Shown one piece after another: positions 58,084-64,000 of a stretch of DNA of 64,000 nt (its first letter is position 1; each line of letters starts with the position of its first letter). The notes beneath the pieces are model-generated. The model was given only the letters and a program-made list of their open reading frames with translations, was not told the origin of the DNA and searched no databases. A program made the position numbers and the translations under genes. The DNA comes from an uncultured Clostridia bacterium (lineage in GTDB: Bacteria; Bacillota; Clostridia; Christensenellales; Aristaeellaceae). The stretch lies in the NCBI GenBank assembly GCA_946414315.1, contig CAMKNZ010000001.1:62001-126000 (forward strand), read 5' to 3'.

Positions 58084-59166
58084 TTATTCACCCGGGTTCA
58101 TGGTAGCAGAATTCTCTTCGGATGTCACTACCACGGTCATGCCGAAATACACGTTTTCATCCGGCGTAAAATCGATCACCGCTTTATAGGTTACTTCCTC
58201 CGCGTCCTCTTCCGGCATTTCGGCGATGTATCTGACCGTTCCTTCATAGGTCCTGCTGTCATCCGACTCCAGCTCGATCGTTACCTTGTCGCCGGCTTTC
58301 AGGGACAGACGTTCATCAGCACCGACAGCCGCTTCCACCCGCATGCCGCTGATCGGGGCAATCTGGGCTGCCACATCGCCTTTGCTGACCGTTGCGCCGA
58401 CTTCCGCGGAAACGGACACGATCACACCTTCCTCAGCGGCGGCCACAGCCGTACCGGTCATTTCATATCCTTCAAAAGTGCCGCTCAGCGTCTCCATCAG
58501 CAGATCGCCGCGTTTCACCCGGTCGCCGTCCTTGACCGCGATACTGACGATCGCACCGGTCGCATTCACGGCTGTCGGATTGACGCGGGAAACAGAGCCG
58601 CGGCCCAGGCGTTGTTTTTCGCTGTACGCCTCGTCACGGTATACCGTGATAGAATCACCGGGAATGAAGTTCCCTTCAGTAATCAGCACCGTATAACTGG
58701 TTCCGTCGACTGCCGTGATGACACCCACACCCTTCCGGGTTGCGTCTGTCCGGCACACGACATAAACCGTTTCTCCCGTATGGACAAGCGTTGTCTCAAT
58801 GGAACTGTACGCCTTGGACGTGCTGGCACTGACAGTGTACAGTGCCGTGCCTTCAATATACAAATCCGCGCCGTACTGTTCCGTCACCGTTTCCGCGTCG
58901 TCACCGGCTTTGGCGAACACACCCGTTACCGTTCCGTCTCCGGAGGCGTAGGTCTTCTCTGTCCGGTAGCTGAACAGCGTGTCGCCTGCGGCAACATGCA
59001 TCCCTGCTTCCACAGCCACATTTTCCACCGTTCCGCCGATCGGCGCATATACCGGCACCGTAATCCCGGCTTCCACTGTTCCGTTCAGGCTCAGGGTTTC
59101 CGCCTGGGCGGCGCATGCGGCCAGCATCATCACCATCAGGATCATCGCAATTCGTTTCATTTTCAT
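58084..59166 (-). CDS. Lipoprotein adaptor of the HlyD/MacA type
   Basis: 360 residues from the ATG at 59166, placed 8 bases after GGAGGG; the first ATG is too close. Signal with lipobox-like MMLAACAA, then a lipoyl-type hairpin split by other domains (VYAPIGGTVENVAVEAGMHVAAGDTL) and a second swap half (VAAAEEGVIVSVSAEVGATVSKGD). It is a second adaptor for the MacB-type pair and unusual in that position. It lies between the permease and the response regulator. Confidence 0.8.
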   Translation of the reverse strand: MKMKRIAMILMVMMLAACAAQAETLSLNGTVEAGITVPVYAPIGGTVENVAVEAGMHVAAGDTLFSYRTEKTYASGDGTVTGVFAKAGDDAETVTEQYGADLYIEGTALYTVSASTSKAYSSIETTLVHTGETVYVVCRTDATRKGVGVITAVDGTSYTVLITEGNFIPGDSITVYRDEAYSEKQRLGRGSVSRVNPTAVNATGAIVSIAVKDGDRVKRGDLLMETLSGTFEGYEMTGTAVAAAEEGVIVSVSAEVGATVSKGDVAAQIAPISGMRVEAAVGADERLSLKAGDKVTIELESDDSRTYEGTVRYIAEMPEEDAEEVTYKAVIDFTPDENVYFGMTVVVTSEENSATMNPGE

Positions 59167-59213
59167 CTTCATTACCCTCCATAATGATCATTATGATTCA
59201 TTGTTCATTTTGT

Positions 59214-60425
59214 TTATACCGCACGCAGTGCGTCAATCGGATTCAGCTTGCTGGCTTTCCTGGCCGGTGCCCAGCCGAAAATAATGCCCACCGCCGCGGA
59301 GAATCCCACGCCCAAGAATACAGCGCCCATGTTCAGCACGAACCCGGTCCCAAGCAGCCGGCACAGTCCGAAGGACAGCGCCAGGCCAAATACAACGCCC
59401 AGCAGGCCGCCGATCATGGAGAGCAGGAAGCTTTCCAGCAGGAACTGCATCTGGATCTGTCCGGGCACTGCGCCAAGGGCTTTCTTCAGGCCGATTTCCG
59501 CCGTCCGCTCCGTCACGGTCGTCAGCATCATATTCATAATCCCGATACCGCCGACCAGCAGCGCAATGGAGGCAATGCCGGCCAGGAGCGAACTGAGCAT
59601 GGTGGTCATCGTATTCATGGTCTCTTCGATGCTCTCCATCGACGAGACCGTAAAGCAGTCTTCTTCAAAGTCAAACAGCACGTCCATGGCGTCCTCAATC
59701 TCCTCCTGCGCCGCGGAAGAATCCGCGCCCGCCTTCAGATAGACGGTAAAGGAGTTGATGTCGGTGGAGTTGTTCACCTTCATGGCCGTGGTATAGGGGA
59801 TCAGCACAGCCGGCGAGCCGCTGAAGATCGAGGCAATACCGCCGCCGCTGTCTTCTTCATACCGTCCGACGATCGTAAAGGGAAGTCCGGATACATACAG
59901 CGTCTCCCCGATGGGATTGACGCCCAGGAAAAACTCGTCAACAATCTCCTGGCTGATCACACAGACATAACTGCTGTTATCATCGTCAATAAAGTTCAGC
60001 GCCCTTCCCTGGATAATCATATCCTCGTTCAGGAAGAAATAATAAGCGTTCCTGCCGGATACGGAGATCCGCGACTGTACGTCGCTGCCGTAAGAAACAC
60101 GGCCGTTCAGGCTGACGCTCGGAACTACGCCGTCCACGTTTTCCAGAGCAGTAATCACTTCCAGGTCTTCCGGGGTTACCCCGCTCTTCAGGTCGCTGCC
60201 GGTCACGCTCACCGTCAGGGTACCTACACCCATGCTTGAGAAGGAGGAAGAGATCGTTCCGGATACGCCGGATACCGTCGAGATCAGGGTAATGACCGCC
60301 ATGACGCCGATCATGATGCCAAGCAGGGTCAGGAAGGATCGGACCTTGTTGCTCCGGATATTGTCCAGCGCCATGACTGTACTCTCGTGGATCATGATCA
60401 GCTTTTTCCGGATCGTTTCAAACAT
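59214..60425 (-). CDS. MacB/YknZ-type ABC transporter permease
   Basis: 403 residues. An N-terminal TM and MacB periplasmic core domain (about 45-250) lead to three TMs with [28 protein letters not shown], the FtsX/MacB core. The TM1 region is [16 protein letters not shown]. It acts with the ATPase by coupling to adaptors rather than by a classic channel. In B. subtilis YknXYZ exports or protects against an antimicrobial peptide. ATG overlaps the ATPase stop. Confidence 0.93.
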   Translation of the reverse strand: MFETIRKKLIMIHESTVMALDNIRSNKVRSFLTLLGIMIGVMAVITLISTVSGVSGTISSSFSSMGVGTLTVSVTGSDLKSGVTPEDLEVITALENVDGVVPSVSLNGRVSYGSDVQSRISVSGRNAYYFFLNEDMIIQGRALNFIDDDNSSYVCVISQEIVDEFFLGVNPIGETLYVSGLPFTIVGRYEEDSGGGIASIFSGSPAVLIPYTTAMKVNNSTDINSFTVYLKAGADSSAAQEEIEDAMDVLFDFEEDCFTVSSMESIEETMNTMTTMLSSLLAGIASIALLVGGIGIMNMMLTTVTERTAEIGLKKALGAVPGQIQMQFLLESFLLSMIGGLLGVVFGLALSFGLCRLLGTGFVLNMGAVFLGVGFSAAVGIIFGWAPARKASKLNPIDALRAV

Positions 60426-61116
60426 TCCGGATCACCTCCCCTTCGGAGATTTCTCCGTCAACGATATGTACGACCCGCCGCGCATTGGAGGCGATCTTCA
60501 TATCATGGGTGATCATGATCACCGTACGTTTTTCTTCGTTCAGTTCCCGGAACAGCTGCATAATCTGCGCACCGGTCTTCTGGTCCAGGGCGCCGGTGGG
60601 TTCGTCTGCCAGCAGGATAGAGGGATTCCCCACCATCGCCCGGGCGATGGCTACACGCTGCTGCTGTCCGCCGGACAGCTGGCTGGGCAGATGATCCATC
60701 CGGTCCTTGAGCCCGACCCGTTCCAGCATCGCTTCCGCCCGTTCCCGGCGTTCTTTCGGCCGGATCCCCGTGTAGATCAGGGGAAGTTCTACGTTTTTCA
60801 GTGCGGTCAGCCGGGGAAGCAGCTGGGAATTCTGGAAGATAAAACCGATTTCCCGGTTCCTCAGCTCCGCCAGTTCCTGCTCATCCAGGTCTTCCACCTC
60901 GCGGCCCCGCAGGGTATATTCGCCGGAAGTAGGCGTATCCAGGCAGCCGATAATGTTCATCAGGGTTGTTTTGCCGCTGCCGGACGGTCCCAGCACCGAA
61001 AGGTATTCCCCTTCCTCCAGGGTCAGGGAGACCTTCTTCAGGGCGTGGACGTTTTCCCCTTCCAGCGGATAGATCTTGTCAATCTCCCGCATCCGGAAGA
61101 ATACTTCATCTGCCAT
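60418..61116 (-). CDS. MacB/YknY-type ABC transporter ATPase
   Basis: 232 residues. Walker [13 protein letters not shown], signature [15 protein letters not shown], Walker [13 protein letters not shown] and H-loop IMITHDMK. It has the extended sequence common to MacB, LolD and YknY. Starts 2 bases after the first adaptor. Confidence 0.95.
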   Translation of the reverse strand: MADEVFFRMREIDKIYPLEGENVHALKKVSLTLEEGEYLSVLGPSGSGKTTLMNIIGCLDTPTSGEYTLRGREVEDLDEQELAELRNREIGFIFQNSQLLPRLTALKNVELPLIYTGIRPKERRERAEAMLERVGLKDRMDHLPSQLSGGQQQRVAIARAMVGNPSILLADEPTGALDQKTGAQIMQLFRELNEEKRTVIMITHDMKIASNARRVVHIVDGEISEGEVIRNV

Positions 61117-61118
61117 CG

Positions 61119-62261
61119 TCAGTTCCCCCGTGATCCGCCGCCCGGGAATCCGCTTCCGCCGCCATTACCGCCGTTTCCGCCCGGGGATCCGCCGCTGGGC
61201 ATATTGCTGAAGTCAGGCATATCTCCGAATTCCGACGTGCTGTTCCCGTTCCGGTTCTGCCAGTTCCGGTTGGAACGGTTCACCTGCCGGTTGGTAAACA
61301 GGCCGGAGAACAGCGCGGCCAGTCCGGTCACCTCTTCTTCCTTCTCTGCGATCTTATAGACCGTTTCACCGGGTTCGATGCCGTCTTTGATCTCCACATA
61401 GTTGCCGTTGCTCACGCCTACGATCACAGGAGATTCCACCATTTCGCCGTTTTCGTCTTCTTTGTAGACGTAGGCGGTATTGTCCCGCGCCGTGCTCAGG
61501 CCTTCCATTTTCATCACCGTCACGTTCTGTGCCTCTTCCAGCGGAACAATAACCGTTGCCTGCATACCTGGCCATATATTCTCCGTCTCAGAGGTGTCCA
61601 CATTGACCGTAGTCGTATAATAGGCAACATTGTTGCCGCTGTACGATACATGATCGATCTTGTCGATCACGGACTCAAACGTCGCTCCGGCCGAGGAAAC
61701 CGTCACACGGCAGCTCTGCCCTTCGCTGACCTGGCCGATGTTGCTCTCACCCACGCGGACAGACACCGTCATATGGTCAAAATCCGCCACGGTGATCAGA
61801 CTGGCTTCGGCTTTAACCTCGTCACCCTTTTCCACGTCGATGGAGCTGACGGTTCCGTCAAACTCCGCTTCGATCGTTTCGCCGCCGGAAAGGCGCATCA
61901 GCTTGTCGCCTTCCCTGACTTTATCGCCTTCGGCTACATAGATCTCCTTGACCTTGCAATCCGACGACGCAGTATAGTTTGCGCTGTTGATCAGCTGCAT
62001 GCTGCCGGTAAAGGACAGCGAATTGGAAATGCTGCCTGTTGTCGCCGTATAGGGATCATAAGTGATTTTGTATTCCGCCTTCAGCTTGCTGTAGATTGAC
62101 CAGACAGCCACGCCGACCACCAGAAGGATCACCAGCATCCAGATCAGCCGTTTTACGATCCTGCGTTTCCGGCCTTTCTTTTTCTTCTTTCCTTCCGTTT
62201 TTTCAGCCGTCACGGCTATTTCTTCCGTTTCGGCTGTTTTCTTTTCCAGCTTTTCCGCCAT
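61119..62261 (-). CDS. HlyD/MacA-type periplasmic adaptor (YknX-like)
   Basis: 380 residues. A cytosolic Lys/Glu-rich N-terminus, one TM (LIWMLVILLVVGVAVWSIY), then the adaptor body with a lipoyl half-motif (DCKVKEIYVAEGDKVREGD) and a beta-barrel domain. The C-terminus is Gly-rich (GGNGGNGGGSGFPGGG), which is unusual and may be flexible or cell-wall contacting. It is the first gene of the six-gene export/sensor operon. Confidence 0.9.
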   Translation of the reverse strand: MAEKLEKKTAETEEIAVTAEKTEGKKKKKGRKRRIVKRLIWMLVILLVVGVAVWSIYSKLKAEYKITYDPYTATTGSISNSLSFTGSMQLINSANYTASSDCKVKEIYVAEGDKVREGDKLMRLSGGETIEAEFDGTVSSIDVEKGDEVKAEASLITVADFDHMTVSVRVGESNIGQVSEGQSCRVTVSSAGATFESVIDKIDHVSYSGNNVAYYTTTVNVDTSETENIWPGMQATVIVPLEEAQNVTVMKMEGLSTARDNTAYVYKEDENGEMVESPVIVGVSNGNYVEIKDGIEPGETVYKIAEKEEEVTGLAALFSGLFTNRQVNRSNRNWQNRNGNSTSEFGDMPDFSNMPSGGSPGGNGGNGGGSGFPGGGSRGN

Positions 62262-62303
62262 CTTTCAGTCATCCTTTCCTTGTGTACCTCTTTGACGGTA
62301 TCC

Positions 62304-62339
62304 ATGATACAAAGCCAACTTAAAACGAAACTTAAAAAA
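62304..62339 (-). promoter_or_regulatory. Activator-type promoter of the export/sensor operon
   Basis: On the minus strand TTTAAGTTTC and TTTTAAGTTG form a 12-base-spaced direct repeat over a poor -35 region, with TATCAT as -10. OmpR-family regulators often bind such repeats, so the operon's own regulator is a candidate. Confidence 0.45.
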
Positions 62340-62342
62340 ACT

Positions 62343-62375
62343 GCAAAAAATCCCGGTTTCCTCATGGAAACCGGG
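62343..62375 (-). terminator. Terminator after gyrA
   Basis: CCCGGTTTCC pairs perfectly with GGAAACCGGG (10 bp, 4-nt loop), and the minus-strand tail is ATTTTTTGC. Confidence 0.85.
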
Positions 62376-62395
62376 AAATGGATGATTCTTTCCTG

Positions 62396-64000
62396 TTACG
62401 GGATTTCTTCAGGTGCGGGGCTTTCCGTCTCCGGCGCGGATGCGCTTTCGACAGCTTCTGCGGCCGTTTCCGGTGCTTCCGCGGTCTCGGACGGCTGGAT
62501 GTCTTCCGGAACTTCTTCCTCTTCTTTTTCCGCCCTGCAGACGCCGACGACGGTGCTTCCCTCCGCCAGCCGCATAATCCGGACGCCCTGGGTTGCGCGG
62601 CCGCACAGGCGGACGTCCGCAGCCCTGGCCCGGATAATCGTGCCGTCATCGGTGATCAGCAGGATATCCTCGTCTTCATGCACAAACATCAGCGCAGCAA
62701 GATCGCCGGTCTTTTCCGTCAGCTGCATGGCCTTGATCCCCATGCCGCCGCGGCCCTGTTCACGGTATTCGTCCGGATCGGTCCGCTTGCCGTAGCCGCC
62801 GGTAGTGATCGCCAGCACGGTCGTCTCCGGTTCCACTGCGGCGATGTCGATCACTTCGTCGCCTTCCGCAATCCGCATGGAGCGGACGCCGATGGAGTTA
62901 CGGCCCACGTTGCGGACGTGCCGCTCGTTGAAGCGGATGCACTTGCCCTTCCGTGTGGAAACGAGCATTTCGTCGTCTCCGTTGCTCAGCCGTACGCCGA
63001 TCAGTTCGTCTTCCTCCTTCAGGGCAATGGCGATCAGGCCGTTCTTGCGCAGGTTGCGGAACTCTTCCAGTGCTGTCTTCTTGATCATACCCCTGCGGGT
63101 CGCCATAACCAGGTTGTGTTCCTGCTCCGTTTCCTTCGGCATGGGCAGCATCGTGGAGACCTTTTCCCCGCCGGCAATGTGCAGCAGGTTGATGATCGCC
63201 GTACCGCGGGCCTGGCGCCCGGCCTCGGGGATCTGGTAGCATTTCAGACTGTAGACCCGGCCGAGATTTGTGAAGAACATGATCTCCTGATGGGTGCTGA
63301 CCACGAACATCTGGGTCGTGTAGTCGGTATCCTTCACATTCATGCCGCTCACGCCGCGGCCGCCGCGGTGCTGCGCCCGGTAGACGGAGGAAGCGACCCG
63401 CTTCACATAGCCGTCGTGCGTCAGCGTAACCACCATGTTCTCTTCCTGGATCAGATCCTCGATATCGATATCGTCTTCCGCGATGGTCAGTTCACTGCGC
63501 CGTTCGTCTCCGAACTTGTCCCGGATCTCGCTGATCTCGGTTTTGATGACTTCCATCAGAAGATGCTCGTCCCCGAGGATCGCGGTCAGCCGTGCAATGG
63601 TTTTCTCCAGCTCCTGGTATTCCTCCTGGAGTTTCTCGCGTTCCAGGCCGGTCAGGCGGGCAAGACGCATGTCCAGGATTGCCTGGGCTTGTTTGTCGGA
63701 AAACTCAAAGCGGAGCATCAGGGCTTCCTTGGCGGTGTTGGTATCCTTGCTGGCCCGGATGATGGCGACGATCTCGTCGATATGATCCAGCGCTTTCAGC
63801 AGGCCTTCGACGATATGTGCCCTGGCCTGCGCCTTGTTCAGCTCAAACCGGGTCCGGCGGGTAACGACATCCTTCTGGTGCTCCAGATAGAAGTAGATCA
63901 TTTCCCGCAGGTTCAGCACCTGCGGCTTTCCGTCTACCAGCGCCAGCATATTCGCGCCGAAGTTTTCCTGCATGGGGGTATGCTTGTAGAGCATGTTCAG
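62396..64000 (-). CDS. gyrA: DNA gyrase subunit A, C-terminal part
   Basis: The frame stays open to the window end, so the N-terminal breakage-rejoining domain is missing here. The visible part contains the end of the tower/coiled-coil region (LVDGKPQVLNLREMIYFYLEHQ) and the six-bladed wrapping domain, with the GyrA-box as QHRGGRG near residue 210 of this part. It ends in a long acidic, Ala/Pro/Glu-rich tail of about 45 residues, longer than in many homologues. The tail may tune DNA wrapping. An intrinsic terminator follows. Confidence 0.97.
   Translation of the reverse strand: MNMLYKHTPMQENFGANMLALVDGKPQVLNLREMIYFYLEHQKDVVTRRTRFELNKAQARAHIVEGLLKALDHIDEIVAIIRASKDTNTAKEALMLRFEFSDKQAQAILDMRLARLTGLEREKLQEEYQELEKTIARLTAILGDEHLLMEVIKTEISEIRDKFGDERRSELTIAEDDIDIEDLIQEENMVVTLTHDGYVKRVASSVYRAQHRGGRGVSGMNVKDTDYTTQMFVVSTHQEIMFFTNLGRVYSLKCYQIPEAGRQARGTAIINLLHIAGGEKVSTMLPMPKETEQEHNLVMATRRGMIKKTALEEFRNLRKNGLIAIALKEEDELIGVRLSNGDDEMLVSTRKGKCIRFNERHVRNVGRNSIGVRSMRIAEGDEVIDIAAVEPETTVLAITTGGYGKRTDPDEYREQGRGGMGIKAMQLTEKTGDLAALMFVHEDEDILLITDDGTIIRARAADVRLCGRATQGVRIMRLAEGSTVVGVCRAEKEEEEVPEDIQPSETAEAPETAAEAVESASAPETESPAPEEIP

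Noticed and set aside
1-64000. Mobile elements, tRNA and rRNA genes
   Set aside because: No transposase, integrase, terminal repeats, CCA-ended cloverleaf or rRNA sequence was noticed on either strand; a tRNAscan run would settle it.

Overview
The window is chromosomal DNA of a GC-rich, low-mobility Bacillota bacterium, most likely a fibre-degrading gut or rumen Clostridia. This rests on a ylmH-type S4 protein, a MutS2-like protein, OmpR-type two-component genes beside a YknXYZ-like exporter, FeoB with a Cys-rich partner, strong Shine-Dalgarno sites, consensus sigma-A promoters and many plant-polysaccharide hydrolases. No rRNA, tRNA, IS element, phage gene or CRISPR array was seen. Both ends cut genes: a phosphodiester glycosidase at the left and gyrA at the right.

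Layout. 1-6.9 kb: phosphodiester glycosidase end, MATE exporter, tandem YdcF-like secreted protein, then a plus-strand operon (RidA, AlkX/YcaQ-like glycosylase, methyltransferase, flavin reductase). 7-20.9 kb, minus strand: GNAT/isochorismatase; a short leader ORF with a terminator ahead of methyltransferase-rsgA-APH kinase; a six-gene operon headed by an Smr-less MutS2 relative (methyltransferase, two GNAT genes, GH51 arabinofuranosidase, methyltransferase); AlkD-like, YlmH and DtxR genes. 21-31.8 kb, minus strand: an iron region with a FtsX-type ABC system, glutathione peroxidase, a ZIP transporter and the operon feoA-feoA-feoB-Cys-rich-HMA-AraC-DtxR-like-ZinT-like. It carries repeated GTTAG-N6-CTAAC operators that suggest one DtxR regulon. 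31.9-38.3 kb: DUF3842/ECF/uridine-kinase operon behind a structured leader, a second short leader ORF before a tandem GNAT gene, AraC, MerR, a TIM-barrel isomerase and a Gfo/Idh oxidoreductase.

38.4-46.1 kb, plus strand: a MerR-type promoter drives iron alcohol dehydrogenase, a heterodimeric ABC exporter, GH10 xylanase and GH9. 46.2-49.2 kb: a solitary gene for a TIR-transmembrane-coiled-coil-beta-propeller protein, the most striking gene here. 49.2-55.9 kb: a possible small transcript, tcdA, two GH43, GH5, tyrA and aroF. 56.1-62.3 kb: one operon with an ABC export complex (two adaptors, ATPase, permease) and its two-component system. 62.4-64 kb: gyrA.

Most glycoside hydrolases lack signal peptides, which points to intracellular handling of imported xylan, arabinan and glucan oligomers. 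The iron operon pairs ferrous uptake with metal-binding accessory proteins. The numerous methyltransferase and acetyltransferase genes, two of them behind attenuator-like leaders, look like a small-molecule modification layer of unknown targets. Start codons were moved from the ORF track wherever a Shine-Dalgarno site, a promoter or a gene overlap decided the matter.
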